Of a stretch of 64,000 nt of DNA, positions 36,561 through 47,524 are shown piece after piece. The DNA is from Romanomermis culicivorax (taxonomy: Eukaryota > Nematoda > Enoplea > Mermithida > Mermithidae). Numbering within the stretch: position 1 is the stretch's first letter; each line of letters begins with the position of its first letter. The stretch covers positions 1,426,001 through 1,490,000 of the forward strand of contig CAWUHX010000047.1 of assembly GCA_963922205.1 (NCBI GenBank), given 5' to 3'. The position numbers were made by a program, and so were the translations under genes. The notes under the pieces were generated by a model. It was not told the origin of the DNA, searched no databases, and saw only the letters and a list, made by a program, of their open reading frames with translations.

Positions 36561-39200
36561 TGTATTTGCCCATGATCGGATCATACGGATCACACTATAA
36601 CTGAAAAGGCACATGCTAAAAAATTCTTCCAACCCGTAGAAATAATGTTCCATTCAAATGCAGCAAATAGATATACCGAACACGAATATTGTTGTCAAAC
36701 AGTAGGACAACCCTCGATTCTGTCAATCTGCAGTTAAACCACGCCAATTATCAAATCAGAAATAATGAATTCTATTATTCTGCAGTTAAACCACACCTAT
36801 TATCAAAGCGCAGATTCTCGAGTTTGGGTGGACTACTGTTTTCTTTAAAATTCCTTTAAACCTTTTTTTATACAACATTCACAACCATCTACACAGTACA
36901 AACTAAAAAGACATGCTAAACAGTTTTTGTAACCCGTAGAAATTATGTTCCATTCAAATGCAGCAAATACATATACCGAACACGAATATTGTTGTCAAAC
37001 AGTAGGACAACCCTAGACTTGTTAATCTGCAGTTAAACCACGCCAATCATAAAATCTGAAATTATGAATTCTGTTCTTCTGCAGTTAAACCACGCCAATT
37101 ATCAAGTGGCAAATTATGAAGTTACAGGGCTGGACTACTGTTTTTGATTTTTTGATCATATACAGCTTTTTTTAACATTGACAGCTATCTACACACTACA
37201 AACTATAAACACATGCTAAATAGTTTTTTCAACCTGTAGAAATAATGTTCCATTCAAATGAAGCAGATTCATATAACAAATGTGAATAATACAACCAAGA
37301 CAGTAGGTCCGGCTCTGTTAATCTGTCATTGAACCACTATTCCTCATCGAAAAGTGGAAAGCAGGTTTCAAATGCTAAGGGCAAAAAACGAAAAGCAGGT
37401 GCGACTACTGTTTTTTAAAATTTGTTGCATTGCAACCTATTTTTTGCATTGCAACCTATTGTGATACTAACATATATCGGATAAGACGGATCACACTACA
37501 AACCAAATACTCATGCTAAACTTTTATTCCAACCCCTAGAAATAATGTTTCACTTGAATCCAGTGGATATATTATGTCATCGACAGAAATGCTAACAAGA
37601 TAATTGGACCAGTCTGTTAATCTGTCGTTAGACCACACTCAGCATATAGCTGTAAGTGGCTTGTAAGGCCAAAGACTAAGCTAAAATTGGCTGGTCCAAA
37701 TTATCTTCTTTTCTTCTTTTCTCTTTTAAAACTTTTTTTCCATTTCTAACAATTGTGTTATGTGTATTCCGGATAAGACGGATCACACTACAATGTCGGA
37801 TAAGATGGATCACAGTACAAACCAAATACTCATGCTAAACTTTTATTCCAACCCATAGAAATAATGTTTCACTTAAATCAAGTGGATATATTATGTCATC
37901 AACATGAATGCTAAAAAGGTAATTGGACCAGTCTATTAATCTGCCATTAGACCACTCTGAATGAAAAGCTGTAATCGGCTTGTAAGGCCCAAGAGCCAAA
38001 GACAGGTTCACTGGTCCAAATTACCTTTCTTTTCTCTTTTTTCTTCTTCTTTTAAAATTTTTTTTCAATTTCAAACCATTGTGTTATGTGTATTCGGGAT
38101 AAGACAGATCACACTACAATGTCCGATAAGACGGATCACACTACAAACCAAATACTCATGCTAAACTTTTATTCCAACCCGTAGAAATAATGTTTCACTT
38201 AAATCAAGTGGATATATTATGTTGTCAACATGAATGCTAAAAAGGTAATTGGACCAGTCTATTAATCTGCCATTAGACCACTCTCAATGAAAAGCTGTAA
38301 GCAGCTTGTAAGGCCCAACAGCCAAAGGCAAGTTCACTGGTCCAAATTACCTTTCTTTTCTCTTTTTTCTTCTTCTTTTAAAATTTTTTTTCCCATTTCA
38401 AACCATTGTGTTATGTGAATGCCAGATCATACGGATCACACTGCAATGTCGGATCAGACCCATCATACTACAAACCAATAACACATGCTACATTTTTGTT
38501 CCAACCGGTAGATATAATGTTTCACTCAAATCCAGTGGATACATATAGTCCTCATCGGAAATAATGGCAAGACAGTAGAACAGCCGTATTGATCTGATGT
38601 TAGACCACAATTTGTTGAGCAATCAAATGCTCTTCCTTCGGTTGACTACTGTTTTGTTAAAACTGTTTTTGATTTTGATCCAAAATACTACATCAGTGAG
38701 GTGAAATCCAGATCACGACAATTATATGGATCCAGATGACATGCATTTATTCTCTATCGACCCATCGGCATGATGTTTCAATGCTTTTCTCTTCTTTATA
38801 TACACCTGAAAACGAGACTTCATTATGTAATTGAACATACCGAACAATGATCCCGCATGAATCCCATTTTGATCCCACAACAAAGCAGGAAATAGCTTAA
38901 CTACTGTTCTATCAGATGTTCAACATCTTATAGATATTATTTGGGATGATGTCACGGTTATTTTTCAATCGTTTTCCAAATTTACAAAATATTCTCTTTG
39001 AAAATTATTTTTCAAACTTTCCAAATAAACTTACTATACTTTTTTCTAACCCGTACAAATAATTTTTCAATGAATTGCAGGAGATACATATACCAAAAAT
39101 GAATTATGTTGTCAAACAGTAGGACACTAGGATGATTAATCTGAAGTTAGACCACACTTAAATGACGAACAATCTTGGCTGGACTACTGTTTTTGAATTT
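36561..39200 (+). repeat. Right outer array: eight hairpin-bearing tandem units
   Basis: The landmark AACCC(G)TAGA(A)ATAATGTT falls at 36,631, 36,931, 37,231, 37,531, 37,850, 38,175, 38,503 and 39,047: the period is exactly 300 for the first three steps, then 319-328, then a larger gap. Each unit carries TTAATCTGC-GTTA-ACCAC inside a hairpin with changing but matched arms, for example AAACAGTAGGAC with GGACTACTGTTT, or GGTAATTGGACCAGT with ACTGGTCCAAATTACC. Several units also hold GGATAAGACGGATCACACTAC. The landmark words are inverted relative to 21.2-22.0 kb, suggesting these are the two ends of one large element. Confidence 0.75.
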
Positions 39201-39566
39201 TTTCTCAATAAAACTATGAAAAATTTACTTACTCGTCACGATGGTAAAATAGTAAAAATTTTACTCTGGTTAAAATTTGAAAAAAATTTTGATCCGGATC
39301 AAAAATCGTGATCCAGATTAAAATGTGATTATGTGACGTTAATTTACTCATCACGAAGGAAAAATACGAAAAACTATGCAACAATTTGTTCATATAGGGT
39401 TATTTGCAATAAAACCGGTTATACAGGGATCCAGATCCCTACACAAAAGTGCAATAAAAATACTTTACATATTCACATATAAAGATACAGATCCGTACAC
39501 AAAATTTAAATAAACCACTCCACGGATGCAGATTCGTAAAAAATTTGCTGCCTAAACATATAAGGC
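38680..39566 (+). repeat. Direct repeat segment shared with 48.5-49.1 kb (left copy)
   Basis: GATGTTTCAATGCTTTTCTC, TATACACCTG and GACTTCATTATGTAATTGAAC recur at about 48,580-48,655. Downstream ATTTACTCATCACGA and GATCCGGATCAAAAATCGTGATCC recur at 48,890-49,020. The LTR element at 39,567-48,403 therefore landed inside a larger repeat array. Confidence 0.7.
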
Positions 39567-40461
39567 TGTAACGACCAGATTTGTGTGAGGTACTTTACTT
39601 TCAACCAACCGCGTTACGGCGGGGACAAAGGGGCGCGGGCATACGGTTACACTAATACAACGGATGATCGACGGTCGCTTGAACGTCGATAATACAAAAC
39701 GCGTCTCGATTTATAATACAAAGGGGGGCCTCGGTTTAAGTTGCTTTCGTACAATTGGCCGCTTGCAAATATATAAAAAGGACGGGGCAAGCGCGGAAGT
39801 CGAAAAATGTAAAATCACAAGAAGAATAATGAAATCACGCTTTGCTTCTTCTTTTATACGACGTTTTTAACCACTCCTTGGGCGTCGCGGGAGGTCGAGC
39901 TTCTGTCCATCTTCTTCCGCCAATCGTCGCTTCCTGCTAGGCTTTTTATGCTTTTCTTAGTTACGCCTTCCTAATGCTTTCCTGGTACTGTATGCCTTCT
40001 GTGCTTTGCTTGCTTTCTACGGTGGGCTTGGCCACACCTTTGTGCTTCTGTGCATGCTTCCTGTATCAGTTTCTCTGTATACACATGTTTTGTGGGGCTG
40101 CCGCTACCGTTACACTTGAGACTACTGTCTGGGGGGGGGGGGGCTTCTATGTATTTTACCATGTGCAGGTGTTGTTTACGATTTTTATGGGGGGATTACG
40201 GTAGCTGTGGAATGTGTAGTTTAGTGTAGGTTCTAGGGGAACAGCTGCCGTTTGTGCAAATTAATTAGGGCATCTTAATTGGGCTACCGGGGTGTGAACG
40301 GATCAAAATAAAGTACTTCATGTAATTTTGTAGGAATGTTTGGGTGTGAATCCCAGACACCCTTGAGACGATAAAATGTGAGAATAAAATAATATCTAAT
40401 AAATGTCTATCACATACAGTATGCTACATATTTACAGTACTGCTTTAGCAGGTACATTACA
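39567..40461 (-). repeat. Element 1, 3' LTR (895 bp)
   Basis: On the minus strand it starts TGTAATG next to the polypurine tract and ends CGTTACA. A TATAAAAG box on the minus strand lies near 39,850. It contains a run of 13 G near 40,131 that is only TGGTGGGG in the other LTR. By eye the LTRs differ at roughly 3-4% of sites, so the insertion is not recent. Confidence 0.85.
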
Positions 40462-40474
40462 TTTCCCTCCTTCC
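40462..40474 (-). promoter_or_regulatory. Element 1 polypurine tract
   Basis: The minus-strand sequence GGAAGGAGGGAAA directly precedes the TG that starts the 3' LTR. It is the expected primer site for plus-strand DNA synthesis. Confidence 0.8.
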
Positions 40475-40492
40475 GGAGTTGAACGTCCTCGT

Positions 40493-43026
40493 TCAAGGCT
40501 TTCGAGGTTGAGGAGGGGTGGGGGCTGTTTCGATAGGTGCTTTCCGAGGATAGAAAGGGGTTGTCTCGTTGACATGTACCGTAAATGTAATATTCTTATG
40601 GGGGTGTTTGAGTGTAACGTTGGGGTACATGAAATTTGTAACTGTATAGGGCCCGTTTTGGCGAGGGAGGAATTTGGGAGTCAGCCCTTGTTTACAGGAA
40701 TGATTTTTGTAGAGAATAAGATCACCTGCCTTGTAATGTATGTTCTGAGCATGCTTGTTATACTGACGGGTATAGTGGTCCTGGGCTTTTTGTAAACTTT
40801 TCTGCACGGTTGAGAGTGCTTTTGTAAAATGCGATTTTACATGAAGGGCGTAATCGTCTAAATCGACCATGTAGGAGGTGGGGAAAAAATTTAAGGCTGA
40901 GTCTGACGGCAGATCAGCTTGCCTACCGTGAAGTAATTCAAATGGGGGATACGAAGTGCTATCATTTTTATGAATGTTGATCGAAAAAACGGCATATGGG
41001 AGATAAGTATCCCAATCAGTGTGATTTGAATTGATGTACATGCGGATATGGGTGGCTAGGGTTTGGTTGCAACGCTCAACTTCCCCATTGGCAATGGGAT
41101 GGTATGGGGTGGTATGAATTTTCTGAGTATTGCATAGACTAGTGATCCGTGAGAAGCGATCGGACACAAAATCGGAGCCACGATCACAATGGTTGATTTT
41201 TGGGGACCCATGACGGCAAACAATTTTGGTTACGAATAACTTGGCAATAGTGGCTGCAGTGATGTCAGGGGTCGGGAATGCCTCTACATACTTTGTGAAA
41301 TAATCGATGAAAATGACAATGAATCAGTTGCCGTCTTCAGTGAGGGGTAACGGTCCCATGCAATCAACACCAACTCGATCAAATGGGCCAGTCTGCTGAA
41401 TTGGTACCAGATTTGCATGCACTTTGTGCTGGAGGCTTTCTGTGTCTGGCATGGGTGACAAGTTTTGCAGTAACATTTGATATCACGGCTCATTTGGGGC
41501 CAAAAATATTTTTGTCTGAGCAAGTGTAAAGTTTTTCGGGCTGCAAAATGACCTGTGAATTTGCTGTCATGATGTGAGGTTATGAGATGCTGGACTTGTG
41601 ACTTGGGAATGTATAGTTTTGCTTGCTTGTCGACTATACGAAAGAGGATGTTTTGATGCACTGTGAATTTGATCATAGTAAGGGGGTGTTTTTGGGCGAT
41701 TTTTGCTAAAATGCTTTTGACAGTTGGGTCAGTGCGTTGGAGTTCGGCAAAATTTTTCTGTTGCTCTTCTTGTTCAGTTGCTTCAGCTTCCAAAACCGAA
41801 TTGATAGTGGATATTTCGGGGCGGGTTTCTAGTTGCTCAATATCAAAAAATTGCTTTGCTGTCTGTGAGGGGAATCGAGAAATTGCATCTGCGTTGCGGT
41901 TAGCAGTGCCTTTCTTAGGTCGAATGTCTAGCTGAATACCAGAGAGGGCTAATCCCCAACGGGCGATGCGAGGGGACGGGTTTTCCTTCTGTAAAACTGC
42001 TTGAACTGCTGTGTGGTCAGTGTGTACAATGACATGTTGCTGGAAAAGGTAGGGGCGGAAACACTTGACAAATTCTACTACTGCAAGGGTTTCCAACTCA
42101 GTTATCAGGTAGTTGCGTTCTGCGGGTTTGAGTGTGCGGCTCCCAAAAGCAATGGGGCGATCCTGACCTTTACTATCTAGCTGACTGAGAATGGCGCCGA
42201 TTCTGAGTTTTGAGGCGTCAGTTTGCAGAATAACCGGTTTTGTGAAATCGGGATGTTGAAGGATTGGGGCGTGAATGAGTAATTCTTTTAGCTTAGTGAA
42301 TGCGTTTTGCTGTTCAGGGCCCCAGGAAAATTCGGAATTCTTTTTGAGTAGGGATGTGAGTGGGCTAGAAACTTGAGAGCAATTTGGGATGAATCTGCGA
42401 TAATAAGAGGGTAGGCCAAGGAATGACTTAACTTCTTTTGAGCTTTTGGGTGTGGGTATGTCATAGATGGCCTGTACCTTATGGGGATCTGGTGAAATGC
42501 CTTGCTGAGAAATCACGTGGCCTAAGTATTGGACTTGGGGCTGGCAGGATTTGCATTTTTGTATGTTTAGCTTAAGGCCTGCTTGTGAGAATTGGGCAAG
42601 AATGGTGTCTAAACGTTCCAGCATTTGGGCATGGGAGTCTGCGAATACCAAAACATCGTCGAGATATACAAGGCATGTTGTCCATTGCAAGCCCGAAAGA
42701 ATAACATCTATTAGCCTTTGGAATGTGGCTGGGGCATTGGTGAGTCCAAAGGGGAGGTAATTGAATTGATACTGGCTGGCTGAGCCATCGAAGGCCGTTT
42801 TTTCTCTGTCTGCTTGTGCTATAGGAATGGAATAATATGCATTGGATTGATGGAGAGACGTAAAATATTTCATTCCACGTAGGGTGTCTAGAATTTCGTC
42901 TATATGGGGCAAGGGGTAGGTATCTTTTTTGGTTACTTTGTTGAGGCCTCTAAAATCAATGCATAAACGATGGCCTCCATCTTTTTTGGGGACTAAAACT
43001 GTATTGGTACACCATGGAGAATCGCT
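40493..43026 (-). pseudogene. Element 1 pol: RT, RNase H and integrase (broken)
   Basis: RT starts right after an in-frame TAA at 43,027. It has LCIDFRGLN (about 42,955), LPFGLTNAP (42,750) and the catalytic YLDD (42,660). RNase H follows with LQTDAS (42,230) and ELETLA (42,090). The integrase zinc domain is HHDSKFTGHF...CYCKTCHPC (41,575-41,450). The frame then shifts near 41,410, and a stop lies near 41,325, so the first catalytic Asp falls in the damaged area; the second Asp (CDRGSDF, about 41,175) and the Glu (NGEVERC, about 41,080) are in the last open segment (41,167-40,493). A GPY-type C-terminus is present and no chromodomain is seen. The reading frame is not expected to make active enzyme. 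Confidence 0.85.
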
Positions 43027-45960
43027 TTAGCTTATGACACCTGCTGCTGCGAGTTGCTCAACTTCGGCTTGTATGATTTGCCTTTCTTTTGGGGAAGTCC
43101 GATAAAGTTGTCTACGTACGGGTTGGGAGCCATTGGTGTCAATTGTATGTGAAACAAGGGTGGTTCTACCTACGTCCATTTTGGATTTAGCATATAATGT
43201 AGGATACTTGGATAGGGCTTGTAGAAGTTGCGTTTTCTCGGTTTCTGTAAGGTCACTGGAGGTTAAATTAACATTTTCTTTTAACCATGTGAATGTATCA
43301 AAACGATTGGGCTGGTTTTGCGTGGATGGGGTTACATTAGCGGAAGCATTTTGTTTTGGGATGTAACATGAGACTGTACCGATGCATGTTCCAGGGTAAA
43401 GAGTTTGAGCTGTTTCTTGTGTGTTTAGGACCAATATGCGTATGCGACTGTTTTGGTTTTCAGAGATACAAGCTGGGAAATGGACTTTAGGATTCTGTTT
43501 GGGTTTCGGGGTGAATTCAAGCTGTTTGACCTGTAAGTATGATTTGGGTACGGGGACAGTAAATTCCGTTACTGTACAGGGTGGTAATTCTAATTTCTCG
43601 TCTAAATAAGTTCCACCACGGGTCGAAAGGGGGCTATATTCTAGGCCATCACAAGGTAGTATGACATTGCCGAATTTGACCTGGGACTTTTGATTGTTGA
43701 TAGTATATTCCGAAAATCGACTGAGAAAGTTTTTGCCTAGAAGGATGTCTGCTGTGCAATCTTTTTGGACATGGACCATTATTGTTTCCTGGATTGTTTG
43801 GGCTGTCACTGTGACAAAAGTGGTCCCTACAAAGTGAATCGGGAGATTATTTGCTGCTTTTGCTTGGACTAGCGGGGGTTTCATGTCTAACTGCAAAATT
43901 TGAGCGATGCTTGCATCAATGAGGGAGTAGACTGCACCAGTATCAATCATGCCTTTTGTGATTAATTTGCAGTTAAGTGTGATTGGAATATGAGGGGTAT
44001 GTTTCTCAGGTACATTTTGGGGTGGTTTGTTTGATCTAGATTGATGAATTTGATTAATAAGTTCGATTGCAGGAGTTCGGGGGGTATCAAAATCGACAAG
44101 GACGTATTTCTGCTGCGTTTGTGCCCCACGATGATTAGCTAATTCTAGGAGAGCATGGCCGAAGGATGGGGGGATGGTCTCATGTAAACATCTGTTGTTC
44201 AATGGTATTTCATACGCATGTTCATTTGTGGCATGATGCTTGGTAGAGGGGAAATATTTTCGGAGGATGAGAAAAGAATAAAAGATGCCTACAATAACTA
44301 CAGTAATAACGGCTAGATTGATAATGATCTGCAGGGGTCCTTTGAGCAAATTGTTTAATCGGTCCATGAGACTTTGGGTGGTACCGGTTATTACATGTTC
44401 TATGCCTTGACCGGCGCCAGAGAGGGTATTTCGGAGTGCATGGCCAGTGCCTGAGATCATATTGTAAACTGTATCGGAATTGAGAGACATTTGGATGGTG
44501 TAATTGACGAGCTTTTTGACGACGTTTTCGAGTGTGTGAGTTTTGTAAATGTATTGTTTCAAAAAGAGTAAGTTGGTTGAAATAGTTGCAAGTTGATCAT
44601 GAAAAATGGCGGGTGTATTAAAATGGAAAAGGGAGAAATTTTGGTTCCAGACGATTTCTAAGGGTAAATTTGTGACATGCGGGGATCCTGTTTCACTGAC
44701 CCATGTATTATTCTGTTTGTAAAGGGCTACATGCTTGTGATGGCAGTCAACGGTTTGTGAAAAAGGGGTCAAATCGTTGCCTCCTGGATTTGAAAACATG
44801 AGTTCGGTTCCTACGAGAATGGGCAAAAGTTTGTAGCATGTTTGGTTGGTTTTGTGGTTATAAAAGATTTTAGATGCATTTACTTGCTTGCAGGGCCAGA
44901 CTGTGAGGGCTTCTCCTGTGAATTCTGCTATGATGTCAGTTCGCTGTAGAAATGCACGCGCTCCAAGGGTTGCATCAAGGCGCAAAATTTGCCATACGAG
45001 ATCAAGGTGACGCTGTGCCTGTCTGCATAATTCACTCCATACGTTTTTGAAATTTTGAATTTCGAATTCCTGGATTTTGTCTGCTAGATAATTTAGTTTC
45101 GCGTTAATTGGTTCAAAATCATCAAAATCGTAGAGTGTAGTATGAGTTTCGTTGGTTTTTGGGGTTAAGAATGCATTACGATGTGGTGTGCTTTTGTCTA
45201 ATTGTACAATAATGCCTTGTTCGGTTAGAATGCTGTCTTGGATTTCTGGGCAGTTGGGGTTCGAAAAGAGCGTGTTTTTAACCGAGAATGCACCTTGTAG
45301 CTCTTCTATTATCATGTGGACTTGCGTGAGTTTGATGGGATGTGTGTTTTTGTATTCGAAGGGGCATAAGTTTTCAAATGCTGTTTCATTCCAAATAATG
45401 GATCCGTCAGCTGTGACACAATGACCTGATGTCGGTTTGCATGACCCCAGGTCACCTAATGTACCTGTCATAGATTTTCCATTCCAAGATGCTATTTGTC
45501 CTATTTCTATGATGACGTTAGTGACCGAGGTACAGTGGTGTGTACAACACCATGTGTATTCTACGCTTAGGGAGTTGTTTGTTGACCAAAATCCTGGTTG
45601 GGTTTTGTATAATTTTTGACCGTTGTGTTCTTTGTCTATAACGATTGCCTTACAAACATGTGGGGTTAGATTTTGCATTTCGGTTTGGTCGAAGACAATA
45701 CCTTTTGATCCAAAAAATCCTGTATTAGTACAAATTTTCCGTTTGCGAACACTGCATTTGTATGCATCTGTAATGTGGGGCTTAGTGGAGGGTATATAGA
45801 TTTTTCCGAATGTCTGTACGGGTTTGTCTACTGTGGAAGGCGGCATGCATGATACAAGTTTTGGTATGCTGACTGAGTGACCACTCAATGAGGTTCCACA
45901 CATCTGAAATTGGGCACTACATGATGTGGGGATTATTATACAAAGAAAAATACAAAACAT
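43027..45960 (-). CDS. Element 1 envelope-like glycoprotein fused to retropepsin
   Basis: A 977-codon frame starts with a clear signal peptide (MFCIFLCIIIPTSC, residues 1-17), followed by a Cys-rich ectodomain with N-glycosylation sites, a [19 protein letters not shown] block (residues about 340-360), a membrane-near helix-rich region, and a transmembrane segment at about 541-563. The cytosolic part then contains a retropepsin with catalytic IDTG (about residue 670) and LLGKNFL (about 738), and ends at a premature TAA where RT should begin. The ectodomain pattern recalls class III fusion glycoproteins of the herpesvirus-gB/chuvirus kind, which are known as env genes of some invertebrate retroelements; that link is an inference. 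Its place before protease and RT, in one frame, is unusual. Only six bases separate it from the gag stop. Confidence 0.8.
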   Translation of the reverse strand: MFCIFLCIIIPTSCSAQFQMCGTSLSGHSVSIPKLVSCMPPSTVDKPVQTFGKIYIPSTKPHITDAYKCSVRKRKICTNTGFFGSKGIVFDQTEMQNLTPHVCKAIVIDKEHNGQKLYKTQPGFWSTNNSLSVEYTWCCTHHCTSVTNVIIEIGQIASWNGKSMTGTLGDLGSCKPTSGHCVTADGSIIWNETAFENLCPFEYKNTHPIKLTQVHMIIEELQGAFSVKNTLFSNPNCPEIQDSILTEQGIIVQLDKSTPHRNAFLTPKTNETHTTLYDFDDFEPINAKLNYLADKIQEFEIQNFKNVWSELCRQAQRHLDLVWQILRLDATLGARAFLQRTDIIAEFTGEALTVWPCKQVNASKIFYNHKTNQTCYKLLPILVGTELMFSNPGGNDLTPFSQTVDCHHKHVALYKQNNTWVSETGSPHVTNLPLEIVWNQNFSLFHFNTPAIFHDQLATISTNLLFLKQYIYKTHTLENVVKKLVNYTIQMSLNSDTVYNMISGTGHALRNTLSGAGQGIEHVITGTTQSLMDRLNNLLKGPLQIIINLAVITVVIVGIFYSFLILRKYFPSTKHHATNEHAYEIPLNNRCLHETIPPSFGHALLELANHRGAQTQQKYVLVDFDTPRTPAIELINQIHQSRSNKPPQNVPEKHTPHIPITLNCKLITKGMIDTGAVYSLIDASIAQILQLDMKPPLVQAKAANNLPIHFVGTTFVTVTAQTIQETIMVHVQKDCTADILLGKNFLSRFSEYTINNQKSQVKFGNVILPCDGLEYSPLSTRGGTYLDEKLELPPCTVTEFTVPVPKSYLQVKQLEFTPKPKQNPKVHFPACISENQNSRIRILVLNTQETAQTLYPGTCIGTVSCYIPKQNASANVTPSTQNQPNRFDTFTWLKENVNLTSSDLTETEKTQLLQALSKYPTLYAKSKMDVGRTTLVSHTIDTNGSQPVRRQLYRTSPKERQIIQAEVEQLAAAGVIS

Positions 45961-45966
45961 CGGCCA

Positions 45967-47520
45967 TTAGAATGTTTTAGTGGAGGCGGCGGGGCACTGT
46001 GTTTTTTCGCTCTGCTTGATTTGGCGTGGCGAGTGTTGTCCTTTTGCGATTTTGAGCTGGGGGGGTGGCTGGTTTGAAATCTGAACATTCTGTAAAAGTT
46101 GGGAATTGGAGTCATGGGATGGGGTTTGGGTTTGCTTACTTGTGGGGGTCTGTAGAAGTGTTTGGTGGGGGCGAAATTGGTAGGGTTCGGGGGTCAGGCC
46201 ATGGAGAAGGGATAACAAGTCGGGGCCTGCTTTCGATGGGGTTTCAGGGGCGGTGGGCGGCGTGGTGTCTTGCTTGGGGGGGATCTTGTAGCCTACGGGT
46301 ATGGTGGGTGGCGATTTTTCGATTTTTGCGGCTTCAGGCGTGGGGGGTGGTGACATGGCGCACCAGTCGGGTACGTCCAGGTCGAGGACGTATTCGTCAC
46401 TACGGCGGTGGGTGTTGGGCATGATGGTTCCTAAAGTAGTCTGAGGGCCGTTAGTTATGGCGGGTAATTTTGAGTAAAATGCAGGGTCATCAATGTCCAT
46501 GAGGGATTGGGGTTGCCTGTACTCAATGCAATTTTGAATATTACCACTTTGCTGATTCGGACAGTACCTGCTTGTATGACCTCTCTGCTTGCATATAAAA
46601 CATTGAAAATTGGAGTAGGGTTTGGAAAGGCAGTTATCAGATCTATGTCCTGTTTGGGAGCAGTGGATGCATCGGCTTTTACAATCACGCGTACTGTGAT
46701 TATTACGAAAACAGATTTCACATGATTTACGGGTGCCTACTGGTTTACAATTACGAGCTACGTGTCCAATTTGTCCACACTGGAAGCATGGGGGTTGCCT
46801 AGGGGTGGTATTGTTCCTGTAAGCATTATTCCTGCTGAAAGTTTTGTTACTGAAATTGTTGTAGCTACTCTGTTGTGGGGGTTGAGGTTTTTGTTTGATC
46901 TGCAACTGTAAATCTTTTACTTGTTGTTCTAACTGATGCAAAAGATCCTGTTGGTCTGTATTTTTGGTTAGGGAAAAGATGGGTTTGGGTTTTGGGGGTA
47001 TGAAGGGAAGGGCGTTAGATTTTAACTCATTTCTAAGAATTTGCTGTTCGATGTAAGCTGCTTCGTCTGACATTTCTTTTAAAGTTGCGAACCATCTATA
47101 CTTAATTGCTTCCCTGATTTCATTTTGCATGCCTTCTACAAAGAGGGGTTTTATGATCATTTCTCGTGCGTCTGTGTTAAAGTTAGGGTAGGCGAGGGTT
47201 GCGAGATGTTCTAGATCAAATAAGAATTCTGTTACTGTTTCTGATCGCTTTTGCTTTCTTTCGCGTAAAAATTGTTGATGTAGCTCATTATCTCTTTTGT
47301 TTGGGAAAAATGCCTGTAATGGGACTTTATACTGCTCATATGTGTGGGGAGGGTTTTCGGAATTTGCTAAACTTTTGAATTTTGCCAACGCGGCTCCTCC
47401 TAAATGAATTTCTAAACATGCCAACTTTAACTGTACGTCTGTATGTTTCATGCCTTGGAGTGCCATGAATTGTTCTAATCTTTTGTTCCATTCACCAAAA
47501 TGTTGGGTCACGCCGCCCAT
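45967..47520 (-). CDS. Element 1 Gag, N-terminally truncated
   Basis: 517 codons. The capsid-like region (EWNKRLEQFMALQG to about residue 170) aligns with the element 2 Gag, which has some 50 more residues in front; element 1 therefore lost its Gag start together with the adjacent leader. A coiled-coil Gln-rich stretch follows (about 185-205). Four CCHC zinc knuckles lie at about residues 243-321: CFQCGQIGHVARNC, CEICFRNNHSTRDC, CIHCSQTGHRSDNC, CFICKQRGHTSRYC. The C-terminal third is Pro-rich. The stop (TAA) is followed by TGG, CCG and the ATG of the glycoprotein frame, all in the same reading frame. Confidence 0.85.
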   Translation of the reverse strand: MGGVTQHFGEWNKRLEQFMALQGMKHTDVQLKLACLEIHLGGAALAKFKSLANSENPPHTYEQYKVPLQAFFPNKRDNELHQQFLRERKQKRSETVTEFLFDLEHLATLAYPNFNTDAREMIIKPLFVEGMQNEIREAIKYRWFATLKEMSDEAAYIEQQILRNELKSNALPFIPPKPKPIFSLTKNTDQQDLLHQLEQQVKDLQLQIKQKPQPPQQSSYNNFSNKTFSRNNAYRNNTTPRQPPCFQCGQIGHVARNCKPVGTRKSCEICFRNNHSTRDCKSRCIHCSQTGHRSDNCLSKPYSNFQCFICKQRGHTSRYCPNQQSGNIQNCIEYRQPQSLMDIDDPAFYSKLPAITNGPQTTLGTIMPNTHRRSDEYVLDLDVPDWCAMSPPPTPEAAKIEKSPPTIPVGYKIPPKQDTTPPTAPETPSKAGPDLLSLLHGLTPEPYQFRPHQTLLQTPTSKQTQTPSHDSNSQLLQNVQISNQPPPQLKIAKGQHSPRQIKQSEKTQCPAASTKTF

Positions 47521-47524
47521 GAAT

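Noticed and set aside
36561..39200. Regularly spaced repeats resembling a CRISPR array
   Set aside because: Units of about 300 bases with hairpins, no short identical direct repeats with unique spacers, and a clearly eukaryotic setting.
40131..40144. Run of about 13 G in the left LTR of element 1
   Set aside because: The other LTR has only TGGTGGGG here, so it is probably a local expansion or assembly error, not a feature.
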